Positions 41,651-50,054 are shown, numbered from the stretch's first letter. The stretch is 64,000 bases of DNA from Sinorhizobium medicae (GCF_007827695.1 NZ_VITA01000013.1:124001-188000); one strand, 5' to 3'. Notes: generated by a model not told the origin, from the sequence alone. Made by a program: numbers and translations.

Positions 41651-42016
41651 ATGCGGATGGCGAGGCTGGCTTGCACTTGTCTAATCCTTGTTCTTGCAGG
41701 CGCTGAGCGGCTCCACGCCGAACCGCTCTATACGGTGGACGACCTCGGAGCGGCGCTCAGCAGGTGCTGGACCCCGCCGGCAGGTTTCAAGGATTCCTTC
41801 GTTACGCTGAGATTCGGCTTCCGCGGCGACGGAACGCTGATGGGTCCGCCCCGGCCGACCGCGATCCGGGTGAGCGGGGATGAAAAGCAGCGGCAGGCCT
41901 TCGTCGCCGCCGCCACCGAAGCACTGCAGAACTGCGTGCCGCTGGAGTTTGCCAAGGAACTCTCCGACGAGATCGCGGGGAACGTGTTCACGCTGCAGTT
42001 CAAGTCGGCTCCCTGA
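41651..42016 (+). CDS. Hypothetical secreted protein
   Basis: 121 residues. A signal peptide (cleavage near RLHA/EPLY) leads a small domain whose layout (SRCWTPPAGFKDSFVTLRFGF, RVSGDEKQRQAFVAAATEALQNC) is like the TonB-C-type domain found in periplasmic proteins. Function unknown. Confidence 0.6.
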   Translation: MRMARLACTCLILVLAGAERLHAEPLYTVDDLGAALSRCWTPPAGFKDSFVTLRFGFRGDGTLMGPPRPTAIRVSGDEKQRQAFVAAATEALQNCVPLEFAKELSDEIAGNVFTLQFKSAP

Positions 42017-42030
42017 TCCCGGAGCCCGGA

Positions 42031-42270
42031 TCAGGGAGCGGCTCCCGTTTTCCCGGACACAAGCCTCAGCCACGGCGGCAGGTGAAACAGGGACATCAGC
42101 CCGTACATGCTGGCCATTCCGTTCAGCAGCGATGCACCCTGCATGGAAGAGCAGATATCCGCATCTCCGCCAGACGCCGCGAGCAGCGCCATGGCCGCAA
42201 AAGTCGGGGCGGCGGCGAGGCCCAGCCAATCGGGCAAGCCACTGACGGCGGTACCCTTCCCAAGTGTCAT
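42031..42270 (-). CDS. Small hypothetical membrane protein
   Basis: 79 residues, Ala/Leu/Ser-rich, with two weakly hydrophobic segments (LGLAAAPTFAAMALLAASGG and NGMASMYGLMSLFHLPPWLRL). Its start lies six bases after the DUF899 gene stop, so it is probably co-transcribed with it. No family recognised. Confidence 0.55.
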   Translation of the reverse strand: MTLGKGTAVSGLPDWLGLAAAPTFAAMALLAASGGDADICSSMQGASLLNGMASMYGLMSLFHLPPWLRLVSGKTGAAP

Positions 42271-42276
42271 GGAACA

Positions 42277-43044
42277 TCACCCCCGGGCATATTCGTCATG
42301 GCGGCGCCACCAGATGCCGTTCTCGTTGCGTCCCTTTGGCGCCCGGTCGAGCCACTGATACATGCCCCATAGTCCGTCCAGACCACGCGCGTAGCTGGAA
42401 TAGGTGTGGTAGACGATTCCGTCCTCGAGCACGAAGGCGCTGACGCCCGGCCTGTCGCGCGTGAAAGTGGCGACGTCGGTTCCCGCCATGGCGGCGATCT
42501 CGGCGGCCGGCCCCCGGCTTTCGCCTGGTTCGAGCAGAGGGGGCTCGCGGCGGAAATTGTACTCGATGCCGCCTTCGCGTTGCTGTTGTTCGGTGAACCA
42601 GACGCAGAAATCGCGGTTGAACTCGCCGTCGTTCGATGCGGCCCAGGGGAAACTCCACCCGAGACGCTGCTTATAGGCCGTGAGTTTCGCAAGTGGGGCA
42701 CGGGAGACCGCATAAAAGGCGAGGTCGTGGTTTTCAAGATGAGGGACGATTCCGTTGAAGCCATCCGCGATAGCAGAACAGGATGGGCAGCCGGCCGTAT
42801 AATCGGGCCCGAACATGAAATGGTAGACGAGAAGCTGCGAGCGTCCCTTGAAGAGGTCGCGCAGCGAGGCTTCACCCTCGTCGGTCTCGAACCTGTATGC
42901 CTGGTCGATCCGCACCCAGGGCAATTCCCGACGCCAGCGCGCCAGCTCGTCGCTTCTCCGTGTCAGATCCTTCTCGGCTGCGAGAAGATCGACGCGGGCC
43001 GCCAGCCATTCTTCCCGTGTTCCTGTTGCATGTGCCGTCATCAT
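42277..43044 (-). CDS. DUF899 thioredoxin-like protein
   Basis: 255 residues. The DUF899 pattern is clear: EWLAARVDLLAAEKDLTRRSDELARWRRELPW, then YHFMFGPDYTAGCPSCSAIADGFNG and FVLEDGIVYHTYSSYARGLD. CPSC sits at the place of a thioredoxin CXXC, so a redox or peroxidase-like role is possible, but the family is uncharacterised. It is divergent from an HTH regulator gene with 121 bp between starts and followed by a small membrane protein gene. Confidence 0.85.
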   Translation of the reverse strand: MMTAHATGTREEWLAARVDLLAAEKDLTRRSDELARWRRELPWVRIDQAYRFETDEGEASLRDLFKGRSQLLVYHFMFGPDYTAGCPSCSAIADGFNGIVPHLENHDLAFYAVSRAPLAKLTAYKQRLGWSFPWAASNDGEFNRDFCVWFTEQQQREGGIEYNFRREPPLLEPGESRGPAAEIAAMAGTDVATFTRDRPGVSAFVLEDGIVYHTYSSYARGLDGLWGMYQWLDRAPKGRNENGIWWRRHDEYARG

Positions 43045-43165
43045 GCTTCTCCTTTGGCTATCTGTCGTCGTAGATTGGCGCCGCCGGGCGCGGGTCGCCG
43101 GTGTTCATGAGCCAGACTAGAGCCGGAGATCGAATGGTGAGAGTGACAAGTTTGGCGGGATTTCG

Positions 43166-44407
43166 ATGGACTCGCTGATCACCGCTGCGGCACGGGCGCT
43201 CGCGGCCGGCGATCTCCTTGGCGCGCTGAACCGCGTCGCGTTGCGGGAGGACGCGCATGCGCTCGCGCTTCGTGGCATCGCGATGGCGCAGCTTGGCGAC
43301 TTCGCCCGGGCGAAGGCTCTCCTCAAACGAGCGGCACATGGTTTCGGCCAGAGGCAGGCGGTGGCACGCGCCCGGTGCATCGTTGCCGAGGCCGAGATCG
43401 CTCTCGTTTCGCGCGACCTGGGCTGGCCCACGAAAACGCTCGAAGCGGCGAGGGCAACGCTCGAAGTGCATGGCGACCGAGTGAATGCCGCTCACGCCCG
43501 AAATCTCGAGGCCCGCCGCCTGCTTCTCATAGGCCGCCTCGACGAGGCCGAGGGTGCGCTGTCGGTACTCGACGCCGTGTCCGAGCGAAAGATGGGCACC
43601 GCGCTCCCGTCCGCGACGAGGGCAGCCCGCGAGCTGGTCGTTGCGGGCATCGCCATACGGCGTCTGCAGGCGAAGGCGGCGCGGGTTGCGCTTGACCGAG
43701 CCGAAGATGCTGCGCGCGAGGCGAACGTCCCTGCGCTGACGGCGGAGGTGGAGGCTGCGTCCCTTATCCTTGATGCGCCTGTCGCGCGCCTGATCGGCAG
43801 CGGCGGGGAGCGTCTTCTCCTGATCGATGAAGTCGAAACGCTGCTCGCTTCGGGTGCCCTCGTCGTGGACGCTTGCCGCAATATGATACGGTACGAAGGG
43901 CTGGTCGTCTCGCTAGCCACACGCCCTGTCCTCATGGCGCTTGCCCGTGCGCTCGGCGAGGCCTGGCCCGGGGACGTGCCGCGAGCCACGCTGCTCACGC
44001 GCGCTTTCCGCGCCCGGCATGCCGATGAATCGCACCGCGCTCGGCTGCGCGTGGAGATCGGGCGTCTTCGGGCGGAGCTTCGAGGGCTTGCGGAGGTGAG
44101 GGCGACGAAGCAGGGTTTCACGCTATCGCCCCGCCGTGCCGGTGCGGCCGTCGTGTTGGCGCCGCCCGTCGAGGAAAGGCATGCGGACGTACTCGCCATG
44201 CTTTCCGACGGGGAGGCATGGTCGAGCTCGGCGCTGGCAATTGCGCTCGGTGCGAGCCCGCGCACCGTGCAGCGGGCACTCGAAAATCTTGCCTCGGCCG
44301 GCAAGGTGCAATCCTTCGGCCGCGGCCGGGCGCTTCGCTGGATGACCCCGTCCATACCGGGCTTCCCGACAGTCTTGTTACTCCCGGGGCCGTTGCCGAG
44401 CGACTAG
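43166..44407 (+). CDS. Helix-turn-helix regulator with TPR-like N terminus
   Basis: 413 residues. The N-terminal half is a run of Ala/Leu/Arg-rich helices resembling TPR repeats (GIAMAQLGDFARAKALLKRA; LEARRLLLIGRLDEAEGALSVLDAV). A central transcriptional-regulator-like region (ATRPVLMALARALGEAWPGDVPRATL) and a C-terminal winged HTH (SSALAIALGASPRTVQRALENLASAGKV) follow. No receiver, kinase or membrane part. Its position between the DUF899 gene (divergent) and the propeller gene (35 bp downstream) suggests a local regulator. Confidence 0.7.
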   Translation: MDSLITAAARALAAGDLLGALNRVALREDAHALALRGIAMAQLGDFARAKALLKRAAHGFGQRQAVARARCIVAEAEIALVSRDLGWPTKTLEAARATLEVHGDRVNAAHARNLEARRLLLIGRLDEAEGALSVLDAVSERKMGTALPSATRAARELVVAGIAIRRLQAKAARVALDRAEDAAREANVPALTAEVEAASLILDAPVARLIGSGGERLLLIDEVETLLASGALVVDACRNMIRYEGLVVSLATRPVLMALARALGEAWPGDVPRATLLTRAFRARHADESHRARLRVEIGRLRAELRGLAEVRATKQGFTLSPRRAGAAVVLAPPVEERHADVLAMLSDGEAWSSSALAIALGASPRTVQRALENLASAGKVQSFGRGRALRWMTPSIPGFPTVLLLPGPLPSD

Positions 44408-44442
44408 AATGCGAGATGCAACAGGCGACGAGGATTTGAAAT

Positions 44443-45087
44443 ATGAAACGATCGAAAGCCGAAATTGTCAGGGAATATGGACCTTTTCCCGGTACTGAAC
44501 AGGTGCATGGCGTCACCTTCGACGGCAGGCACGTCTGGTTCGCCTCGGGCGACCGGCTGAACGCACTCGACCCCGGAAGTGGACAGACGGTGCGCTCCAT
44601 CGATGTTGCCGCCCATGCGGGAACCGCCTTCGACGGTCAGCACCTGTTCCAGATCGCGGAGGATCGCATCCAGAAGATCGATCCTGAGACCGGTCGCGTG
44701 CTTGCAACGATTCCGGCGCCTGCCGGGGGCGGTGATTCCGGCCTTGCCTGGGCCGAAGGAACGCTCTGGGTCGGCTGTTACCAGGGGCGCAAGATCCATC
44801 AGGTCGATCCCGAAACCGGGCGGGTCCTTCGCACCATCGAGTCCAACCGGGTCGTGACCGGTGTCACCTGGGTTGACGGTGAGCTTTGGCACGGCACCTG
44901 GGAAGGCGACGAGAGCGATGTGCGGCGTCTGGATCCGGATACAGGAGAGGTGTTGGAGATGATAGAAATGCCGTCGGGCACCGGCGTTTCCGGTCTTGAA
45001 TCCGACGGCGGCGACCGTTTCTTCTGTGGAGGAGGAAACAGCGGAAAGGTCCGCGCGATCCGCAAGCCCGGCCGGATCTCCGCATAG
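44443..45087 (+). CDS. Beta-propeller (YVTN/glutamine cyclotransferase-like) protein
   Basis: 214 residues of short propeller repeats, each ending in a D-P-E/D-T-G-x-V turn (LDPGSGQTV, IDPETGRVL, VDPETGRVL, LDPDTGEVL). No signal peptide, so probably cytosolic. Similar small proteins are annotated as glutaminyl-cyclase-like or SMP-30-like, but the catalytic residues of those enzymes are not evident. It follows the HTH gene and shares its strand. Confidence 0.7.
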   Translation: MKRSKAEIVREYGPFPGTEQVHGVTFDGRHVWFASGDRLNALDPGSGQTVRSIDVAAHAGTAFDGQHLFQIAEDRIQKIDPETGRVLATIPAPAGGGDSGLAWAEGTLWVGCYQGRKIHQVDPETGRVLRTIESNRVVTGVTWVDGELWHGTWEGDESDVRRLDPDTGEVLEMIEMPSGTGVSGLESDGGDRFFCGGGNSGKVRAIRKPGRISA

Positions 45088-45110
45088 GCGATCCATGGCC
45101 CGTATGGAAG

Positions 45111-45161
45111 GAAGGTCCCGGAGCGTTTAGAAGGGACAATCGCGTTGGCTCCGGGACCTTC
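45111..45161. repeat. Perfect 14-bp inverted repeat
   Basis: GAAGGTCCCGGAGC and its exact complement GCTCCGGGACCTTC are separated by 23 bp. It lies 23 bp after the propeller gene. It may be a long-loop terminator, a repeated element end or a structured RNA; no T-run follows. Confidence 0.75.
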
Positions 45162-45237
45162 AGGCGCCGCAGCGGCTGACGAGGGTGCCGCCTTGGTCGC
45201 CTCAGAACGATATGCTTCACTGATATTGGCGGGCAAC

Positions 45238-45278
45238 AGTCCTAGGACTTTTAACCTTGTCAGCTAGGACCAAGGTCC
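45238..45278. promoter_or_regulatory. CTAGGAC repeats upstream of the DUF1236-like gene
   Basis: The perfect palindrome AGTCCTAGGACT (45238-45249) and an imperfect dyad GGACC-AA-GGTCC (45267-45278) both contain CTAGGAC, at 45242 and 45264. The copies are 22 bp apart, about two helical turns, and end 80 bp before the start. This spacing suits a dimeric activator or repressor bound on one face of the DNA. Confidence 0.55.
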
Positions 45279-45357
45279 GATGGCGCCGATAGGCCGGAAC
45301 AAAGCCTGCAGCAGGCGATTCCTCCACTTGAAGGGATACGTAGCTGGAGAAGCACTC

Positions 45358-45726
45358 ATGACAGTCTTTCTCGTCAAGAGTTCCGTCGCACTGAGCCTTG
45401 CGGTCTTCCTGACTGCGGCTCCTGCCGAAGCGCAAAGCACAATCGAAATCGGCGCGGCTGAGACGGCTGCGGTCGCCATCGCGGGGCCGGACGCGGGCGC
45501 GACAATCGATCCGCCGCCGAAGGGCGTGATTGAATATGTCGAGCTGCAGCCGTTGCCGCAGCGGCCGCTGGTTCTTCAGGAGCAGATAGCAGTCGGTAAA
45601 CCGGTACCCGAAACCGTCTTTCTCAATACGGTCCCGGCCGACAGGCGCTATGGCTTCGCGGTGGTCAACAAGAAGCGTGTCATTGCAGACGTGAAGAGCC
45701 GCACCGTCGTACAGCTCGTTCAATAG
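45358..45726 (+). CDS. DUF1236-like secreted protein
   Basis: 122 residues. A Sec signal peptide (TVFLVKSSVALSLAVFLTAA, cleavage about AEA/QST) and a C-terminal DUF1236-style strand region (RRYGFAVVNKKRVIADVKSRTVVQLVQ, with the sequence read here as RYGFAV...VIADVKSRTVV). This domain is common in rhizobial periplasmic proteins of unknown role. The start used places the signal peptide first; the open frame runs further upstream. Promoter with CTAGGAC repeats. Confidence 0.7.
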   Translation: MTVFLVKSSVALSLAVFLTAAPAEAQSTIEIGAAETAAVAIAGPDAGATIDPPPKGVIEYVELQPLPQRPLVLQEQIAVGKPVPETVFLNTVPADRRYGFAVVNKKRVIADVKSRTVVQLVQ

Positions 45727-45746
45727 ATCCTGAGCCGTGGTCGGGT

Positions 45747-45929
45747 CTACAATGCCCCGCCGGTGACCGGATTGACTTCGGGCTTTTCACTCCTGTCCTT
45801 TGCACCTGGAGGCTGGACAGTGGAGGGTGCAGTCGACTCCTCGTCGCGGTGCTTCTTCCGATCCGCCGGTTGACGGACGTCGGCAGGCTTCGCCTGTTCC
45901 GGAGTGGCATTCGTATCCTTGGTGCTCAT
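45747..45929 (-). CDS. Small polar, charged hypothetical protein
   Basis: 60 residues, very polar and rich in Lys, Asp, Glu, Pro (STKDTNATPEQAKPADVRQP), with no hydrophobic segment; likely disordered. A GGAGACG ribosome site precedes the ATG. Proteins like this occur in rhizobia as small stress-related hypotheticals. Function unknown. Confidence 0.55.
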   Translation of the reverse strand: MSTKDTNATPEQAKPADVRQPADRKKHRDEESTAPSTVQPPGAKDRSEKPEVNPVTGGAL

Positions 45930-46067
45930 TGTCGTCTCCTCTCGGGTGAAAGGACAACGGACTGAACGCAAAGGGGTTCCTGTCGCCTGGGACCGAAAGG
46001 GATGTAACACACATTGCGATCAGAGGCCCACCAGGTTTGTTGGCGGGCCTCGCTCTGGTAGCCCGTC

Positions 46068-46529
46068 TCAAACGGAGGGCTGTTTCGAGCCCTTGCTCTT
46101 GCTCTTCCGCTTCTTCGGCGCCGTGGCCTTGGCCGGTGCCTTCTTTCCAAGCGGCCTCAGTTCTATATGGGCGGGGTTTGGATAGTGGTCCAGCGCCGCG
46201 CCCGTTGCCGCGTCGACCCCCATTCCAATAACGCCGCCGATCACGATGTTTCCGGCAAATCCGGCGGCACCCGCACCGACGACCTTCGTCCTGATTTCAA
46301 TGGAGCCCTTCTCATACCCTTCCTTCTCGGCGAATGCGGTAAATTCAGTGCGCCGCATAACCTCGATCGTGCAGGGAGAACGCGGGCAATACTGCCCCGT
46401 CGATGTTGTGATCTTAGCATCGGACGGCGAGGCCGTGATCGTTACCTTTTCCGTTGTGCCCCGAGTAATAGATCCACAGCCGGAAAGTGCCGTTATGGTG
46501 GCGATTGCCACGAGCATGTTCAATTTCAT
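46068..46529 (-). CDS. Hypothetical lipoprotein with basic tail
   Basis: 153 residues. A lipoprotein signal peptide with lipobox LSGC (Cys18), then a PEGA-like beta stretch (VTITASPSDAKITTSTGQYCPRSPCTIEV), a Gly/Ala-rich hydrophobic segment (GAGAAGFAGNIVIGGVIGMG) and a strongly basic Lys/Ala tail (KKRKSKSKG). No known function. The start is chosen for the signal peptide; an upstream frame exists but has no such signal. Confidence 0.65.
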   Translation of the reverse strand: MKLNMLVAIATITALSGCGSITRGTTEKVTITASPSDAKITTSTGQYCPRSPCTIEVMRRTEFTAFAEKEGYEKGSIEIRTKVVGAGAAGFAGNIVIGGVIGMGVDAATGAALDHYPNPAHIELRPLGKKAPAKATAPKKRKSKSKGSKQPSV

Positions 46530-46783
46530 CTCAACCCCAGTTGCCAAAAAGTTACTTGCGATGGGAATCAAGCTGATAAACCTGTGGTTGTCTATGGAGA
46601 AAACAGGGACATGGGGAGATATTAACAAGGTGTGGAGTGTTGCTGTTGGTTCATCCTGGTTTTTATTGGCGGGTAAACGGGTTACAGGCAGGATTTAACA
46701 TGGCGGAATTCGATGCTTGATCTTATCGAAATTCAACAATGAGGGTTGCGGAACGAACAGACAATGCGTGCCGGCTTCTATAT

Positions 46784-46812
46784 AAATGATAACTTTGGTC
46801 GATCTATCATTT
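46784..46812. promoter_or_regulatory. Operator-like inverted repeat before the methyltransferase gene
   Basis: AAATGATA and TATCATTT face each other across 13 bp, ending 14 bp before the methyltransferase start. It is a good candidate site for the TetR-family regulator encoded by the next gene. Confidence 0.55.
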
Positions 46813-46826
46813 TATGGAGAGTCTCG

Positions 46827-47270
46827 ATGCGCCGCCTTCTGCCCCCATTGCTTGTCGGCTTGCTGCTGATTGTCCTGTTTGCGCTGTCTCGTGTGGAACG
46901 GCCGATTGACCCATTGCCAGTCTCGTCAGCGATGATTGGATGGGCATGCATCCCTGTCGCGCTGATCGGTCTCGCCGTTGCGCGCAGGCAGTTTTCCAAG
47001 GCCAGTGCGGAGATCATGACATTTGATACGCCCCGCAATCTCGTGACTGATGGCCTCTTCGCGTACAGCCGAAATCCGATGTATCTTTCGATGCTCCTGC
47101 TGGTTCTAGGGGCGGCACTGATCGCCGGACATTGGGCGGGTTTGTTGATGCCGCTCGTCTTTTTTATCGCCGCCAATTGGCGGTATATCCCGTTTGAGGA
47201 AAGCGCTGCCGAGCAGGCCTTCGGTGACCCGTACAGGCAGTATCGCGCGCGCGTACGCCGCTGGATTTAA
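46827..47270 (+). CDS. Isoprenylcysteine carboxyl methyltransferase-like membrane protein
   Basis: 147 residues with three to four membrane segments. The ICMT/PEMT signature is present: TDGLFAYSRNPMYLSMLLLVLGAAL and the later YIPFEESAAEQAFGDPYRQYRARVRRW. In bacteria such proteins methylate small molecules or lipids. It precedes a TetR gene by 3 bp in one transcript, an arrangement in which the TetR protein usually controls its own operon. Confidence 0.8.
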   Translation: MRRLLPPLLVGLLLIVLFALSRVERPIDPLPVSSAMIGWACIPVALIGLAVARRQFSKASAEIMTFDTPRNLVTDGLFAYSRNPMYLSMLLLVLGAALIAGHWAGLLMPLVFFIAANWRYIPFEESAAEQAFGDPYRQYRARVRRWI

Positions 47271-47273
47271 GCC

Positions 47274-47855
47274 ATGCCTCGGCCTGCTGTCGAAAAAACG
47301 CTCATGCGTCAGCGCTTTGTGATGGCGGCCGAGGAGATATTGCGAGAAAATGGCGGTGCGCGTCTGGCCTTGGCCGATGTCGCCGCGCGCCTCGGCATGT
47401 CGCAATCCAACAGCTATCGTTACTTTCCGGACCGGCAGGCGCTGATTTCCATGCTGGCTGAAAACTGGTTTGCCGGAGTGGAGGATGAAGTCACTGCCGC
47501 TGTTGTGGCTGAGTCCGAACCGGATGGCCAGGTGACAGCTTGGGTTCTGCGAACGATGCGCGCCAAATGTGAGCGATATGACGCCGACCCGAGCTTGTTC
47601 TTAGCCTATCTGCGTCTCGCCGGCGGGGAGGCTGAGGCGGTTGCCCGCCACGTCGGCCGCTTGAGGGAAATCATCCGCCCCGCTGTTGCCACGCTTACTG
47701 GAGAAACAGAGGCGGAAGACGCGCTGATCTTGCTGGAGGACGCTACGATCCTGTTTCGAAATCCATTTCTGATAGCCCAGTACCGAGCAACGCTGTCTGA
47801 GAAACGGGCGCGCCAAGTTGCCGAGGCAATCATTCAAGCGATCAGCCAGCATTAG
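47274..47855 (+). CDS. TetR-family transcriptional regulator
   Basis: 193 residues. N-terminal TetR HTH (MRQRFVMAAEEILRENGGARLALADVAARLGMSQSNSYRYFPDRQALISML) and a helical ligand domain. It follows the methyltransferase gene directly. A dyad at 46784-46812 is a candidate operator. Confidence 0.88.
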   Translation: MPRPAVEKTLMRQRFVMAAEEILRENGGARLALADVAARLGMSQSNSYRYFPDRQALISMLAENWFAGVEDEVTAAVVAESEPDGQVTAWVLRTMRAKCERYDADPSLFLAYLRLAGGEAEAVARHVGRLREIIRPAVATLTGETEAEDALILLEDATILFRNPFLIAQYRATLSEKRARQVAEAIIQAISQH

Positions 47856-48164
47856 CTCGACTTCGGATTGCCGGTGCACAACACATCGAGATGGCAAAGT
47901 TCGGTGATCGCAAGCGGCCGAAGGCAGGCGCCCGCAGTGTTGGCGCGTGCTCGTGAGCGTCAACAATACACCGCCGTCCACCTGAAGGCCGCCAGTCCGC
48001 CTCCGGCCCAAAGTCGATCGGCTGCTTTTGAACTGCCCGCAGCAGATCACCCCGCGCTACACCGAACAGCAGGTTAAACAGGTTGTCGCTCCTCTTGGTG
48101 AGCGACTGCAGCGATTGGAAACTGAAAACGCGACGTTGCGAACCCAATTGGGAGGACCTTGAAG
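47856..48164. other. Gene remnant before the frameshifted NTF2-like gene
   Basis: An open frame of 58 codons without a start (47986-48162) ends in a coiled-coil-like tail (ITPRYTEQQVKQVVAPLGE, then [17 protein letters not shown]). The upstream part of this gene is missing. The stop lies two bases before the next ATG, as in an operon, so this looks like the 3' end of a truncated gene. Identity unknown. Confidence 0.45.
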
Positions 48165-48637
48165 ATGAGCGAAGCTCAGCGGCCACCACTTCCCCCGTTC
48201 ACATTCGAAAGCGCAGTCGAGAAAGTCCGGCTTGCCGAAGACGGATGGAACAGCCGTGACCCAGCTAGGGTTGCGTTAGCGTGCACCGTGGACAGCCAGT
48301 GGCGAACCGTGCCGAGTTCGTCACCGGAAGGGAAGCGATCGCCGCGTTCCTCTCGGCAAAATGGCGGCGGGAGCTCGACTACCGTTTGATCAAGGAACTT
48401 TGGGCGTTTAGCGACACTCGTATCGACGTTAGGTTTGCCTATGAGTGGCACGACGACAGCGGGAACTGGTTCAGATCGTTCGGGAACGAGAATTGGGAGT
48501 TTGACGGCAGCGGCCTGATGTGGAAGCGCTATGCCTGCATCAACGACTTGCCTAGCCGCACCGACGACCGCTGCTTTCAGTGGACACTTGGTCGCCGGCC
48601 TGATGATCATCCGGGACTCGGCGAGCTCGGCCTTTAG
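48165..48637 (+). pseudogene. NTF2-like (DUF1348) protein gene, frameshifted
   Basis: The first frame gives [33 protein letters not shown] and a second frame continues [44 protein letters not shown] and [14 protein letters not shown]. Together they make a full-length DUF1348/SnoaL-like protein of about 157 residues. The frames join at about 48304-48310, where one base appears missing in GGCGAACC. The rest is well preserved, so the loss is recent or a sequencing error. Confidence 0.8.
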
Positions 48638-49027
48638 TCGAGCCGAACCTGCCTCTTTCATTTGTGACTCAAAGGTGGGGCTCAGGAGCCATTCTTCCAT
48701 TCAAAGTATTCAGAACGCTTATTCAGTTTTGGCTACCGACGGTCCGCCTCCGGCCCACAACGAATTGACACCTCGCACCAAGCACACGTCTCCAATGGCG
48801 GGACGGGCCGGAGAAACCTAGGCCGCTGTACACTCGAAGCGGCCGATACTGTTTCCCCTACATGGCGATGCCGCTTGAAATAATTGCATTTCACAGTGGC
48901 GCAGTTTGGCAGTGTGTCGTCAGCGGCCACAAAAAGTCACCTCGTCCCATATTTACTTTTATAATTATATAATGCAAATTCTTCGCACGGCTCAGGAGGT
49001 GAGCCTTACCAGCAGGAGGAAATCGCT
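48638..49027. other. Non-coding region before tctC
   Basis: 390 bp without a supported gene. The left part carries the 16-bp motif also found at 47995-48010 (see findings). The right end is AT-rich (48950-48975, ATATTTACTTTTATAATTATATAATGC) and probably contains the tct promoter. Confidence 0.5.
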
Positions 49028-49999
49028 GTGCGCAATTACTTCAAACTCGGAATTCTGGCCGCCGTCGTCGGCGGCACCTTGGGCCTTGGAACGCTGCAGG
49101 CTTCGTCGCAGGATCTGGAACTGACCATCATGGCGCCCGCTGGCGCTGGGGGCGGATGGGATTCGGCTTCGCGCTCAATGCAGGAAGCCATGATGGCGAG
49201 CGGCAATGCGAAAAGCGTGCAGGTTATCAACGTCCCCGGCGCAGGTGGCACGGTTGGTCTTGCTCAGTTCATCGGCTCCGCGAAGGGCAGCTCAAATCAG
49301 CTTTTTGTCGCGGGCATTACGCTCGTCGGCGCAAGCATCTCCAACCAGTCCCCGGTCGATCTGACGGAGGTCACTCCGATCGCTCGCCTAACCGGCGACC
49401 CGCTTGTGATCGTCGTCCCGAAGGATTCGCCGATCAAATCAATGGACGATCTGCTGGCTACGATTAAGAAAGACGTCGCGACAACGATCTGGGTTGGCGG
49501 ATCGGCGGGCGGTGCGGATCATATCCTCGCAGCGCTCGTCACCAAGGCAGCAGGTGCTGACCCCAGCAAGATCAACTACGTCGCCTATTCTGGCGGTGGT
49601 GAGTCGCTTGCCGCCATGCTCGGTGGTCAGGCGACCGCAGGCGTGTCGGGCTACGGCGAATGGGAAGGCCAGATCAAATCCGGCGACCTCAGAGCATTGG
49701 CGATTTCCTATCCGGAGCCGATCGAAGGCATCGAGGCAAAGCCTTTGAAAGCACAGGGCCTCGATATCGAACTCGTCAACTGGCGCGGTGTCTTCGCGGG
49801 TCCGGGCGTCGAAGGCGCCGATCTCGATGCGCTCAAGTCCGCCGTCGAGAAGACGGTGAAGTCCGCCGAGTGGCAGGCAATCCTTAAAGCCCGCGGTTGG
49901 ACCGACTACTATGCGCCTTCCGACGAATTCAAGGCTTTCATCGGTTCGGAAACCGAACGCGTGAAGACCATCCTGACGTCCATCGGTCTCGCAAACTAA
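49028..49999 (+). CDS. tctC: Tripartite tricarboxylate transporter binding protein TctC
   Basis: 323 residues. A signal peptide (cleavage about QASS/QDL) precedes a Bug/TctC fold with IMAPAGAGGGWDSASRSMQEAM and NVPGAGGTVGLAQFIG. These periplasmic receptors bind citrate, tartrate, tricarballylate or other carboxylates. The start is GTG after an AGGAGG site. It opens a tctCBA operon, with the regulator and aconitase genes following. Confidence 0.93.
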   Translation: MRNYFKLGILAAVVGGTLGLGTLQASSQDLELTIMAPAGAGGGWDSASRSMQEAMMASGNAKSVQVINVPGAGGTVGLAQFIGSAKGSSNQLFVAGITLVGASISNQSPVDLTEVTPIARLTGDPLVIVVPKDSPIKSMDDLLATIKKDVATTIWVGGSAGGADHILAALVTKAAGADPSKINYVAYSGGGESLAAMLGGQATAGVSGYGEWEGQIKSGDLRALAISYPEPIEGIEAKPLKAQGLDIELVNWRGVFAGPGVEGADLDALKSAVEKTVKSAEWQAILKARGWTDYYAPSDEFKAFIGSETERVKTILTSIGLAN

Positions 50000-50054
50000 C
50001 CTGACGGAGCACGCGGAAGCCGGCAAGTGCCCTTCCGCGTGCGACGAGGACACC

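Noticed and set aside
46000-48000. A copy of the tRNA-Gln 3' end as left attachment site of the island
   Set aside because: I looked for the T-arm and acceptor sequence and found no convincing copy, so the left border stays undefined.
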